Assembly: GCA_902493375.1 (NCBI GenBank)
Contig: CABUPH010000005.1
Location: forward strand, 62,001-126,000
Source of the DNA: an uncultured Collinsella sp.
GTDB taxonomy: Bacteria > Actinomycetota > Coriobacteriia > Coriobacteriales > Coriobacteriaceae
Reading direction: 5' to 3'
DNA: 64,000 nt
Below, one piece after another: positions 41,823-50,122 of this stretch. How positions within the stretch are numbered: the stretch's first letter is position 1; each line of letters starts with the position of its first letter. The translations under genes and the position numbers were made by a program. Below the pieces are notes generated by a model. That model saw only the letters and a list, made by a program, of their open reading frames with translations. It made no database searches and had not been told where the DNA came from.

Positions 41823-42025
41823 ACGGGGTCCTCCCGGTGTAAATCTGCTTCGTTTCATGTAGCCATCAGGGTACCCACCAGATGTGAATCGTACGTGACA
41901 TTTAACAGATACCATCAACTCATCAATTGCTCACCAAGTTGGTGGGATGCGGTTCCACTCGGCGGTTGAACTACAATAGGACTTGCTAATTGTTGTGAAT
42001 GGCGTCTACGCACGGGAGCATTCTT

Positions 42026-44005
42026 ATGAATCTTCACCTTTCTCAGTCTGATGGCTTTTTGCGTGTGGCGGCGGCCTCACCGCGGATTCGCGTGGCCGAT
42101 GTCGAGGGCAATGCCGAGGTGGCGCTGGCGGCTGTTCGCGAGGCTACCGAGCGCGGCGTTCGCGCTCTGGTGTTGCCCGAGCTTAATCTGACCGGCTATA
42201 CCGCGGCCGACCTGTTCCATAACCGCACGCTGCTGCATGTCTGCGAAGCGGCTCTGGTGCACATCCTCGATGAAACCCGTGAGCTGCCGATCGTCTTTAC
42301 CGTTGGCTTGCCCGTTGCGGTGGCTGAAAATATCTACAACTGCGCGGCCGTGTGCTGTGCGGGCGAGCTTTTGGGCCTCACGGCCAAGAAGTATCTGCCC
42401 AACTATGGCGAGTTCTATGAGCGTCGCTGGTTTGCTCCGGCGCCTGCGGATCCCGTGTGGGTTGAATTTGCCGGTCAGGGTCCGGTTCCGCTGGGTTCGG
42501 GGCTTATCTACCGTTGCTGTGATGAGGGTGCCGAGGATATGGTGCTGGGCGTTGAGGTCTGTGAGGACCTGTGGGTGCCGGCGCCGCCTTCGACCGAGAT
42601 GGCGCTTGCCGGTGCGACGGTGATTCTCAACCCGTCGGCTTCGGACGAAATCATCGGTAAGGCAGACTATCGCCGCAGCCTCATCTCTAACCAGAGCGCA
42701 CGCCTGTACTGCGCCTATGCCTATGCGGACGCGAGCGAGGGCGAGTCCACGACCGACATGGTCTTTGCAGGCGAGAACCTCGTCTACGAAAACGGTTCGA
42801 AGCTCGCCGCGACCAAACTGCTTACCTGCGATATGGCCGTCGCCGATGTCGATCTTGACCGTCTGGTTGCCGAGCGCCGTCGCTCGACGACGTGGACGCG
42901 CGCGGACGATGCGCCGGAGGCCACGACCGTTGAGTTTTCGTTTGAGGGCGTGCTGGCCGAAGAACCTGTCCTGCGCGATGCCTGCGATATCGACCGCGTT
43001 TTCCCGCGCGCGCCCTTTGTGCCGGCCGACCACGGCGACTTGGCTGAGCGCTGCGAGACGATCCTCGATCTGCAGACTGCGGGCCTCAAGACCCGCCTTG
43101 CCCACACGGGTACCAAGGCTGCGGTTATCGGCCTTTCGGGCGGCTTGGACTCTACGCTAGCGCTGCTTGTGACCGTGCGTGCCTTCGATGCACTGGGGCT
43201 GCCGCGCACTGGTATCACAGCCGTGTCCATGCCCGGCTTTGGCACGACGCATCGCACCAAGTCGAATGCCGAGTCGCTCGCTCGCGACCTGGGTGTGAGC
43301 TTCCGCGAGGTTTCGATCCACGCGGCTGTGGAGCAGCACTTCAAGGACATTGAGCATGATCCGGCCGTGCAGGACGTGACCTACGAGAACAGCCAGGCGC
43401 GCGAGCGTACGCAGATTCTGATGGATCTGGCCAACCAGGCTGGCGGTTTTGTCATTGGCACGGGCGATCTGTCGGAGCTGGCGCTCGGCTGGGCTACCTA
43501 TAACGGCGACCACATGAGCATGTACGCCGTCAACGCGAGCGTGCCCAAGACGCTTGTGCGCCATCTGGTACGCTATGCCGCCGATGTCTTTGGCGGGCGC
43601 ATTGCCGAGGTCTTGCTCGATATCCTCGATACGCCGGTGTCCCCCGAGCTTCTGCCGCCCACAGGCGACGGCGAGATTGCGCAGAAGACCGAGGATTTGG
43701 TGGGCCCGTACGAGCTGCACGACTACTTCCTCTACTACCTGCTGCGTTTTGGTTTTGAGCCGGGCAAGATCTACCGCATGGCGCTCAAGAGCTTCGAGGG
43801 CGTCTACGACGCCAAGACCGTCCACACGTGGCTACGTACGTTCTACCGTCGCTTCTTTGCCCAGCAGTTTAAGCGCAGCTGCCTGCCCGATGGTCCCAAG
43901 GTGGGCTCGGTGACGCTCAGCCCGCGCGGCGATTGGCGTATGCCGAGTGACGCTAGCTCGCGTCTGTGGCTTGCGCAGATCGACGCGCTCAATCCAGTTG
44001 ACTAA
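42026..44005 (+). CDS. nadE: Glutamine-dependent NAD+ synthetase
   Basis: A 659-residue two-domain enzyme making NAD+ from nicotinate adenine dinucleotide, ATP and glutamine. The N-terminal nitrilase-type glutaminase has Glu52 in LPELNLTGY, Lys in AKKYLPNYGEFYE, and Cys179 in VEVCEDLWVP. The C-terminal synthetase has the PP-loop LSGGLDSTLALL (starting near 370) and GTGDLSELALGWATYNGDHMS. This is the long, actinobacterial-type NadE. ATG 42026 is preferred over 41999 because GGGAG lies seven bases before it. Confidence 0.95.
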   Translation: MNLHLSQSDGFLRVAAASPRIRVADVEGNAEVALAAVREATERGVRALVLPELNLTGYTAADLFHNRTLLHVCEAALVHILDETRELPIVFTVGLPVAVAENIYNCAAVCCAGELLGLTAKKYLPNYGEFYERRWFAPAPADPVWVEFAGQGPVPLGSGLIYRCCDEGAEDMVLGVEVCEDLWVPAPPSTEMALAGATVILNPSASDEIIGKADYRRSLISNQSARLYCAYAYADASEGESTTDMVFAGENLVYENGSKLAATKLLTCDMAVADVDLDRLVAERRRSTTWTRADDAPEATTVEFSFEGVLAEEPVLRDACDIDRVFPRAPFVPADHGDLAERCETILDLQTAGLKTRLAHTGTKAAVIGLSGGLDSTLALLVTVRAFDALGLPRTGITAVSMPGFGTTHRTKSNAESLARDLGVSFREVSIHAAVEQHFKDIEHDPAVQDVTYENSQARERTQILMDLANQAGGFVIGTGDLSELALGWATYNGDHMSMYAVNASVPKTLVRHLVRYAADVFGGRIAEVLLDILDTPVSPELLPPTGDGEIAQKTEDLVGPYELHDYFLYYLLRFGFEPGKIYRMALKSFEGVYDAKTVHTWLRTFYRRFFAQQFKRSCLPDGPKVGSVTLSPRGDWRMPSDASSRLWLAQIDALNPVD

Positions 44006-44073
44006 GGTTGGCTAAATTGAACCAATACGGGGGTTGCAAGCGTTACACTTTTGCAATCTGATGGCCCGTATCG

Positions 44074-44104
44074 CGCGGCGCTCTTGTCGGAGCGCCGCGT
44101 TTTT
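44074..44104 (+). terminator. Rho-independent terminator of nadE
   Basis: CGCGGCGCTC pairs with GAGCGCCGCG, perfect 10 bp, 6-nt loop, then TTTTT. It lies 20 bases before the aminotransferase start. Confidence 0.9.
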
Positions 44105-44123
44105 CATATCGAAAGGTGGCACC

Positions 44124-45287
44124 ATGCAGGCATCGCAGCGTCTCGACCGCTTTGGCGCGGAGGTCTTCGCCTCGCTCAACAACAAGCTTCTCGCGCTGAA
44201 GGCTCAGGGCAAGACCATTTACAACATGAGCGTGGGCACGCCCGACTTTAAGCCGTACGACCACGTGGTCGAGGCGCTCACGCAGGCGGCCCAAGATCCC
44301 GAGATGTGGAAGTATGCCCTGCGCGACCTGCCCGAACTCAAGCAAGCCGTGTGCGATTACTATGAGCGTCGCTTTGGTGTTTCGGGCATTACGCCGTCTA
44401 TGGTGCAGTCGTGCAACGGCACGCAGGAGGGCGTGGGCCATTTGGGCCTGGCCCTGCTCGATCCGGGTGACACCATTCTGGTTCCCGATCCGTGCTACCC
44501 GGTCTTTGAGGCAGGTGCCAAGATCGCCGATGCCAAGCTCGAATACTATCCGCTGGTTGCCGAGCATAATTACCTGCCCTATGTGGCGGGTATCGATCCC
44601 GAGGTGGCCGATCGTGCCAAGTACATGATCGTGTCGCTGCCCGCCAACCCGGTCGGCTCTGTGGGCACGCCCGAGGTCTACGAGGAGATCATCGCTTTCG
44701 CCCGCGAGCACGACCTGCTCATCGTCCATGACAACGCGTACTCCGACATCGTCTTCGACGGCGAGCCCGGCGGCAGCTTCTTGCAGTATCCCGGTGCGCT
44801 CGAGGTGGGCGTGGAGTTCTTCTCGCTTTCCAAGTCGTTTAACGTCACCGGTGCGCGTATCGGCTTTTTGGTCGGCCGCGAGGACGTGGTCTCTGCCTTT
44901 GCCAAGCTGCGCGGCCAGATCGACTTTGGCATGTTCTTCCCGATCCAGAAGGCTGCTATCGCCTGCCTGAACGGTCCGCGCGATGAGGTCGAGGCGCAGC
45001 GTCTGAAGTACCAGGAGCGTCGCGATGCCCTGTGTGACGGTCTTGAGGGCCTGGGCTGGGAGCGCCCCAACGCGCATGGCTCTATGTTTGTGTGGGCCAA
45101 GCTTCCCGGTGGTCGCACCGATTCCATGGCGTTTTGCGAGGAGCTCATGGAGAAGGCCGGCGTTGTGGTGACGCCGGGCGCGAGCTTTGGCCCTTCGGGC
45201 GAGGGGCACGTGCGTATGGCACTGGTCTTGCCGCCCGATCAGATCGCTTTGGCTGTCGAGGCCATTCGCGAGGCGGGCCTGTATTAG
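44124..45287 (+). CDS. Class I/II PLP aminotransferase
   Basis: A 387-residue fold-type I aminotransferase. Substrate-side NMSVGTPDFKPYDHV lies near residue 34. The PLP contacts are SCNGTQEGVGHL, SLPANPVGSVG (Asn), VHDNAYSDIVFDG (Asp and Tyr) and the Schiff-base Lys in FFSLSKSFNVTGARIGF (about 236-252). It resembles LL-diaminopimelate aminotransferase/AlaA-type enzymes. The window's lysine genes use the acetylase branch and lack an N-acetyl-DAP aminotransferase, so this gene is a candidate, though an Ala/Asp aminotransferase role is equally possible. AAAGG precedes ATG 44124. Confidence 0.85.
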   Translation: MQASQRLDRFGAEVFASLNNKLLALKAQGKTIYNMSVGTPDFKPYDHVVEALTQAAQDPEMWKYALRDLPELKQAVCDYYERRFGVSGITPSMVQSCNGTQEGVGHLGLALLDPGDTILVPDPCYPVFEAGAKIADAKLEYYPLVAEHNYLPYVAGIDPEVADRAKYMIVSLPANPVGSVGTPEVYEEIIAFAREHDLLIVHDNAYSDIVFDGEPGGSFLQYPGALEVGVEFFSLSKSFNVTGARIGFLVGREDVVSAFAKLRGQIDFGMFFPIQKAAIACLNGPRDEVEAQRLKYQERRDALCDGLEGLGWERPNAHGSMFVWAKLPGGRTDSMAFCEELMEKAGVVVTPGASFGPSGEGHVRMALVLPPDQIALAVEAIREAGLY

Positions 45288-45432
45288 AAACCTATTTCGA
45301 CTCGTCAATAGCTCGAAACCGATTTCGTGCAGTTATTTTACGAATTCTGCAAACAATTTCGGTAAACGGTCGATTTTTGGCTGCGAATAGGAGCATAATC
45401 AAAGTCCCGATTGGATGTATTGGGATTACGGC

Positions 45433-45462
45433 AAGCCGCTCGGGTCGTTCCCGAGCGGCTTG
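45433..45462 (+). promoter_or_regulatory. Leader hairpin before ldh
   Basis: AAGCCGCTCGGG (45433-45444) pairs with CCGAGCGGCTT (45452-45462) as a stem of about 11 bp with a short loop, followed by GTTTG. It lies 26 bases upstream of ldh and could attenuate transcription or end an upstream transcript. Confidence 0.55.
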
Positions 45463-45488
45463 TTTGTGGAGAGAGATGGGAGTTTCTA

Positions 45489-46439
45489 ATGGTTAACGAG
45501 AAGAAGGTCGCTATTGTCGGCTGCGGCTTCGTCGGTTCGTCTTCGGCGTTCGCACTGATGCAGAGTGGTCTGTTCTCCGAGATGGTCCTCATCGACGTGG
45601 ACAAGAACCGTGCCGAGGGTGAGGCCCTGGATATCGCGCACGGCATGACGTTTGCCGAGCCGATGAAGATCTACGCCGGCGATTATTCCGATGTCGCGGA
45701 CGCCGCCATGATCGTCGTCACCGCTGGCGCTGCCCAGAAGCCCGGTGAGACCCGCCTGGACCTGGTCAACAAGAACGTAAACATCTTTAAGTCCATTATC
45801 CCCGAGATTAAGAAGTCCGGCTTCGACGGCATTCTGCTAATCGTCTCCAACCCGGTTGATGTTCTGACCTATGCTGCCATCAAGATGTCCGGCCTGCCCG
45901 AGGGCCATGTCATCGGCTCCGGCACCGTGCTCGACACTGGCCGTCTGCAGCAGATGCTTGGTGCTCACGTCGAGGTTGACCCGCGCGATGTCCAGGCCTA
46001 TGTCATGGGCGAGCACGGCGACTCCGAGTTTGTCGCTTGGTCCAGCGCTCAGGTTGCCGGCGTGCCGCTGAACACCTTCTGCGAGCTTCACGGTCATCTG
46101 GAGCATGAGACCGCCGAGAAGCGCATCGCCGAGGACGTCAAGAACTCCGCCTACACCATCATCGAGAAGAAGCACGCCACCTACTACGGCGTCGCCATGG
46201 CTGTCAAGCGCATCTGCACCGCTGTTATGCGTGACGAGCAGACCGTTCTGCCCGTTTCCTCGCTCATGGTGGGCGAGTATGGCCTGTCCGATCTTGCCAT
46301 CTCCATGCCGACGGTCGTTGGCCGTGACGGCGTCGTCTGCCGCGTTCCCGTGCCGTTGAACGATGACGAGCAGCATGAGCTCACCGCCTCCGCCAAGGCC
46401 CTCAAGGACATCATCGACAGCGTCGACTTCTCCTGCTAA
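45489..46439 (+). CDS. ldh: L-lactate dehydrogenase
   Basis: A 316-residue NAD-dependent lactate dehydrogenase, the fermentative step reducing pyruvate to L-lactate. The Rossmann motif is VAIVGCGFVGSSSAFAL (7-23), followed by LIDVDKNRAEGEALDI, VTAGAAQKPGETRLDLV, VSNPVDVLTY and the catalytic His in YVMGEHGDSEFVAWS. The Gln in AQKPGETR is at the position that favours lactate over malate. GGGAG lies 8 bases before ATG 45489. Confidence 0.94.
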   Translation: MVNEKKVAIVGCGFVGSSSAFALMQSGLFSEMVLIDVDKNRAEGEALDIAHGMTFAEPMKIYAGDYSDVADAAMIVVTAGAAQKPGETRLDLVNKNVNIFKSIIPEIKKSGFDGILLIVSNPVDVLTYAAIKMSGLPEGHVIGSGTVLDTGRLQQMLGAHVEVDPRDVQAYVMGEHGDSEFVAWSSAQVAGVPLNTFCELHGHLEHETAEKRIAEDVKNSAYTIIEKKHATYYGVAMAVKRICTAVMRDEQTVLPVSSLMVGEYGLSDLAISMPTVVGRDGVVCRVPVPLNDDEQHELTASAKALKDIIDSVDFSC

Positions 46440-46472
46440 ATTCGGCTCGTTTAAGCAACAGGCTACAATGAA

Positions 46473-46506
46473 GGCGTCCGGATCCATGTGACCCGGGCGC
46501 CTTTTT
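46473..46506 (+). terminator. Terminator of ldh
   Basis: GGCGTCCGG pairs with CCGGGCGCC (one mismatch) across a loop of about 12, followed by TTTTT. A partial copy of the palindromic repeat (GGGACAGGTTTG, about 46515) follows. Confidence 0.75.
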
Positions 46507-46611
46507 ATGCATTTGGGACAGGTTTGTTTGCAGCAATCTTCGATGCGCCCGGGGCGGGATCGACCGCTATACTGGTTCGTGCCGAAATCGATCTAGAACG
46601 GAATGCCGTAT

Positions 46612-47616
46612 ATGAAAATCAATCACGCGATTCTGCATATCCTGGACTTTGACTCTGCCGTCAACGTCATGAGCCAGCGCGAGCTCGATACCGAGAGCCG
46701 TACCGTGCGCAACTTCGTGACCACACATCTGCGCCGCGCGCGTACCTCGGCCGACAACAAACGCGCCACGTTTGCCGAGAACTCTGCGTTTGGTGGTGAG
46801 CTCAAGGGCTATTTCTTTGGCGAGCGCGAGTTCGTGGACCTGTCGCAGCAGATTGCGGAGTTTATCTCCTCCGAGCTCACCAAAGCCGAGAAAGCCGAGT
46901 CCACCGACGTGCTCGTGGCCGATTTTGACGACGATGAGGATGCCCGCTGGTTTGCCGTGATGCTGCTGGGCTCCAAGCAGGCTTTTATGCACGAAGTGGG
47001 TCGCGAGGAGGGGGAGGTGCGCAACGACATCGCGCGCCACTACGCCATTCTGCCGAACCCCTCGCAAAAGGTGCCGAGCTATGCCATCGTGCGCGCGAGC
47101 ACCATGGAGATCGGCTATGTGGACAAGAAACGCAAGATCGCCGGCGAGGACCGTATGCTTATCCCCGATGGCCTGCTGCAGTGCGACACGGGCGTATCGG
47201 GCAAGGAGGTCATCGACACCGTGACGCGTGTGGTTGAGGAAGTCGCCGAGGAGCACGGTGCCAACACGGCTGTAGCACTCGCCAAGGTTAAGGCTGCTGT
47301 TGCCGAGAAAGTTGAGGATGACGAGGAACTGCCCCCTTGGGATATCGTCGATGAGGTCTTTGAGGACGAGCCGGTCATCAAGGAAAGCGTGCGCGCGGCA
47401 CTGACCGAGGAGAAAGTTCCCGAGCGCGTTCCCGTGGAGCGCAAGCAAGTTGAGCGCGCGGCGGTGCGCAATCATAAGATCCGTACCGATACGGGTATCG
47501 AGATCAGCTTCCCGGCCGAGATGGGTTCGAACTCCGAGTACATCGAGTTTGTCAACGAGCCCAACGGCCTCATCTCCATCGAGCTCAAGAATATCGGCAG
47601 CATCGAGAATCGATAG
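46612..47616 (+). CDS. NdpA/YejK-type nucleoid-associated protein
   Basis: A 334-residue member of the 37-kDa nucleoid-associated protein family: INHAILHILDFDS at the start, the DDDEDARWFAVMLLGSK region, IGYVDKKRKIAGEDRMLIPDG, and a C-terminal domain ending NSEYIEFVNEPNGLISIELK. Family members associate with chromosomal DNA; their exact role is unclear. ATG 46612 gives the common start, although ATG 46603 is in frame and the ribosome site (CGGA) is weak for both. It precedes a toxin-antitoxin pair. Confidence 0.8.
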   Translation: MKINHAILHILDFDSAVNVMSQRELDTESRTVRNFVTTHLRRARTSADNKRATFAENSAFGGELKGYFFGEREFVDLSQQIAEFISSELTKAEKAESTDVLVADFDDDEDARWFAVMLLGSKQAFMHEVGREEGEVRNDIARHYAILPNPSQKVPSYAIVRASTMEIGYVDKKRKIAGEDRMLIPDGLLQCDTGVSGKEVIDTVTRVVEEVAEEHGANTAVALAKVKAAVAEKVEDDEELPPWDIVDEVFEDEPVIKESVRAALTEEKVPERVPVERKQVERAAVRNHKIRTDTGIEISFPAEMGSNSEYIEFVNEPNGLISIELKNIGSIENR

Positions 47617-47639
47617 GGCTTTTTTCTTTCGAATAAAAG

Positions 47640-47681
47640 TCTGGATTATATTTTGAAGTATACTTTGAAATATAATCCAGA
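47640..47681 (+). promoter_or_regulatory. 42-bp nested palindromic operator and promoter of the Phd/RelE pair
   Basis: TCTGGATTATATTT (47640-47653) and AAATATAATCCAGA (47668-47681) are a perfect 14-bp inverted repeat. The centre AAGTATACTT (47656-47665) is itself a perfect 10-bp palindrome. A consensus -10, TATAAT (47671-47676), lies in the right arm. This is well suited for cooperative autoregulation by the antitoxin-toxin complex. Confidence 0.75.
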
Positions 47682-47700
47682 TTATTTTTTGGAGGTCAAA

Positions 47701-48051
47701 ATGTCCCCACTTGTTCTGGAAAAACCGGTGTTTACAAAAGACCAAGTTGTTTCGGCTACCGAAGCAAGCAAGTCTTTATCTGCCATTCGTAAACGCGCAA
47801 AACGCGCACCACAGTTCATTGCCGATCATAACGATATCGATACCGTGATTATCGACTATGCCGCCTATGAGGAAATGTACGGTGCGCTGCAGTATCTGCA
47901 CGAACTTGAGATAAATCGCATCGCTGCGGATCGAGTCAAGCATGGTCCGCATGAATTTGTTCCGTTTGAGGACGCCCTAACTACCGAGGAGCTCGCGGAG
48001 TTTGAATCGATGGATCCGGACGTGATCCCCGATGAGGATCTTTTCGAATGA
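47701..48051 (+). CDS. Phd/YefM-family antitoxin
   Basis: A 116-residue antitoxin. The N-terminal DNA-binding part shows VFTKDQVVSATEASKSLSAIRKRA, followed by FIADHNDIDTVIIDYAAYEEMYGAL, the Phd/YefM core. The acidic tail (EEFESMDP-like, ending DEDLFE) would wrap the toxin. GGAGG lies eight bases before ATG 47701. It overlaps the toxin gene by four bases (ATGA). The 42-bp nested palindrome upstream is the likely autoregulation site. Confidence 0.87.
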   Translation: MSPLVLEKPVFTKDQVVSATEASKSLSAIRKRAKRAPQFIADHNDIDTVIIDYAAYEEMYGALQYLHELEINRIAADRVKHGPHEFVPFEDALTTEELAEFESMDPDVIPDEDLFE

Positions 48052-48392
48052 GTGGGCATTTTGTCGTCGGCTTTTTGAATCGAGACGTCGAGAAGGAATA
48101 TCAAAAACTAGATGGATCTCAGCGAAGACTCGTGCGTATTGCAGTCGCGAAATTAAAGACGCGCGCTGATGAAATTGGAACGCCGCTTCACGGTGAGCTT
48201 GCCGGCTGCAAAAAGATCAAATGGCGGAATGCAGGACTCCGAATGGTTTTTCGAATCCGGGAGGACGGAACGGTTGAGATTGCCGAGATCGTGGCAATAG
48301 GGCGGCGCGACCGTTCCGAGGTCTATAAGACGGCCGCAGGACGCCTGTCAAAGCGACCCGCCATGGTTGAATACGACGGAACCCTGAGATGA
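48048..48392 (+). CDS. RelE/ParE-family toxin
   Basis: A 114-residue toxin of the RelE/ParE superfamily, expected to act as a ribosome-dependent mRNA interferase or a gyrase poison. The features are a short helical start with QKLDGSQRRLVRIAVAKLK, then GTPLHGELAGCKKIKWRNAGLRMVF (about 45-69) and the strand EIAEIVAIGRRDRSEVYKTA with basic residues. It has no stand-alone ribosome site and depends on coupling to the antitoxin. A terminator follows at 48395-48429. Confidence 0.87.
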   Translation: MSGHFVVGFLNRDVEKEYQKLDGSQRRLVRIAVAKLKTRADEIGTPLHGELAGCKKIKWRNAGLRMVFRIREDGTVEIAEIVAIGRRDRSEVYKTAAGRLSKRPAMVEYDGTLR

Positions 48393-48394
48393 TG

Positions 48395-48429
48395 AAGGCC
48401 GAAGCCCCGATGGTGCTTCGGCCTTTTTT
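48395..48429 (+). terminator. Terminator of the toxin-antitoxin operon
   Basis: AAGGCCGAAGC pairs with GCTTCGGCCTT, perfect 11 bp, 9-nt loop, then TTTT. Confidence 0.92.
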
Positions 48430-48481
48430 GTTTTCGGCTTGGTTGCTGACATTGCGCCGCAGGTTGAGCATACGTCAGCGA

Positions 48482-48579
48482 AAACGCCCCTAGGCGAGCA
48501 AGGTGACGTGAAAGAGGAGGGAAGCGTACTTCGGTACGCGACCGACGATTGAACGTCAGATTGCCGCTTAGGGGCGTTT
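48482..48579. repeat. 98-nt nested hairpin element with UUCG-capped stem
   Basis: Nested complementary segments occur in order: AAACGCCCCTA/TAGGGGCGTTT (48482-48492/48569-48579), GCAA/TTGC, TGACGT/ACGTCA (48504-48509/48553-48558) and GCGTAC-TTCG-GTACGC (48524-48539), the last a stable UUCG tetraloop. It lies between the convergent toxin and dapH genes. It may be a structured RNA or a mobile palindrome. Just upstream, GCTGAC (48445) and GTCAGC form another possible stem. Confidence 0.6.
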
Positions 48580-48592
48580 GCAGCGTCGAGCC

Positions 48593-48620
48593 GTTACGCG
48601 GTTTGGCAAAACCGCGTAAC
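48593..48620 (-). terminator. Hairpin after the dap operon
   Basis: GTTACGCGGTTT pairs with AAACCGCGTAAC, perfect 12 bp, 4-nt loop, immediately past the dapH stop. No T-tract, so the terminator function is uncertain. Confidence 0.6.
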
Positions 48621-48622
48621 TT

Positions 48623-49342
48623 CTACAGCTGGCGCAGGCCCTCTTCCAGGCCGGTCTTGCTGTCGGTCTTCTCGTCGCGCATCTTGATGGCGCGGGCGGG
48701 GACACCGGCCACGACGGCGCCGGCGGGGACGTCCTCGACGCACACGGCGCCGGCGGCAACTACAGCACCCTTGCCCACGTGCACGCCTTCCAGGACCACG
48801 GCGTTTGCGCCGATCATGACATCGTCCTCGATGATGACGGGCGTGGCGCTGGCGGGCTCCACAACGCCTGCCAGCACGGTGCCGGCGCCGATGTGGCAGT
48901 TCTTGCCCACGGTGGCGCGACCGCCCAGCACGGCGCCCATATCGATCATGGAACCCTCGCCGATAACGGAGCCGATGTTGATGATGGCGCCCATCATGAT
49001 GACGGCACGGTCGCCAATCTCGACGCGGTCGCGGATGATCGCGCCCGGCTCGATGCGGGCGTTGATGCCCTTAAGGTCGAGCATGGGCACGGCGGAGTTG
49101 CGGCAATCGTTTTCAACGTCGTAGTAATCGATGGAATCGGCATTGGCGTCCAGGATGGTCTTGAGCTCGTCCCAGTCGCCAAAGACGGTCTTGCCGCGAC
49201 GGCCGCCGTAGACATGTGCGTCGCCCCAGGCAACCTTCATGCCCGGCTTCTCGCGCACGTACAGCTTGACGGGCGTCTTTTTGGGCGCGGTGGCGATGTA
49301 GTTGATAATCTCCTGTGCATCCATCTCGGCTGCGTTGCTCAT
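48623..49342 (-). CDS. dapH: Tetrahydrodipicolinate N-acetyltransferase
   Basis: A 239-residue acetyl-CoA-dependent transferase that acetylates tetrahydrodipicolinate, the committed step of the acetylase branch of DAP synthesis. The N-terminal DapH domain includes INYIATAPKKTPVKLY and ARIEPGAIIRDRVEIGD. A left-handed beta-helix of hexapeptide repeats follows (GAIINIGSVIGEGSMIDMGA, VGKNCHIGAGTVLAGV, DDVMIGANAVVLEGV). It is the last gene of the lysA-dapA/dapB/dapH operon. AAGGAG precedes ATG 49342. Confidence 0.94.
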   Translation of the reverse strand: MSNAAEMDAQEIINYIATAPKKTPVKLYVREKPGMKVAWGDAHVYGGRRGKTVFGDWDELKTILDANADSIDYYDVENDCRNSAVPMLDLKGINARIEPGAIIRDRVEIGDRAVIMMGAIINIGSVIGEGSMIDMGAVLGGRATVGKNCHIGAGTVLAGVVEPASATPVIIEDDVMIGANAVVLEGVHVGKGAVVAAGAVCVEDVPAGAVVAGVPARAIKMRDEKTDSKTGLEEGLRQL

Positions 49343-49381
49343 TTGCTATCTCTCCTTTGGGTGGATTCGGTTGATACCTGG

Positions 49382-50122
49382 TTAGGCAAACATGACCTTG
49401 TCGAACGTATAGAAGCCGGGTTCGCGGGTGACGAGCTTCTGCGCGGCTGCCAAGGCGCCGTTGACAAAGATCTGACGGCTTGCGGCGCGGTGGGTGAGCG
49501 TGACCTCCTCGTCCTGGCCAAAGAAACTCACCTCGTGCACGCCGGCTACGGTGCCGCCGCGCAGCGAGTGCATGCCGATCTCCTTGGGGTCGCGCGCTCC
49601 GCACATGCCCTCGCGTCCGTAGACGGGGTGGTAGCCTGCCTCGGGCTCGGCCTCGACTACGGCGTCGAGCAGCAGCTTTGCGGTGCCGCTGGGGGCGTCG
49701 ACCTTTTGGTTGTGGTGAGTTTCGACAATCTCGCAGTCAAAGCCGGGCAGCTCACGCGTGGCCTGGGCCACTAGATGACGCAGGGCTGCGATGCCGATGG
49801 AGTAATTGCCGGAGTGCATGACGCGGGCGTTCTGACCCAGCTCGCGCAGGCAGTCCATCTGCTCGGGTGTGTAGCCCGTGGTGCCGGAAACGAGTGCGGC
49901 GCCCGTGCGCTCGACATAGGCGACGACGGCATCGAAGGTCACGACGTTCGAGAAGTCGATAATCACATCGGCAGCCGGTGCGTTCTCGAGCTCGCTCAAA
50001 TCGAAGCCAATCTGGGCCACGATATCAAAAACGGGCTGCCCGGCGGCATCGACAATGCTTTCGGCGGTGGTGCGGATGAGCGAGCCCATGCGGCCCGTTC
50101 CCATAATGACGGTCTTAATCAA
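49382..50122 (-). CDS. dapB: 4-hydroxy-tetrahydrodipicolinate reductase
   Basis: A 246-residue NAD(P)H-dependent reductase. The dinucleotide motif GTGRMGSLIRTTAES is at the start. The catalytic segment is EIVETHHNQKVDAPSGTA (His-His, then Lys), and SLRGGTVAGVHEVSF follows. Translation probably begins at TTG 50122, which overlaps the dapA stop by 8 bases, with GGGAG nine bases upstream. The length is typical of the short DapB group. Confidence 0.93.
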   Translation of the reverse strand: MIKTVIMGTGRMGSLIRTTAESIVDAAGQPVFDIVAQIGFDLSELENAPAADVIIDFSNVVTFDAVVAYVERTGAALVSGTTGYTPEQMDCLRELGQNARVMHSGNYSIGIAALRHLVAQATRELPGFDCEIVETHHNQKVDAPSGTAKLLLDAVVEAEPEAGYHPVYGREGMCGARDPKEIGMHSLRGGTVAGVHEVSFFGQDEEVTLTHRAASRQIFVNGALAAAQKLVTREPGFYTFDKVMFA

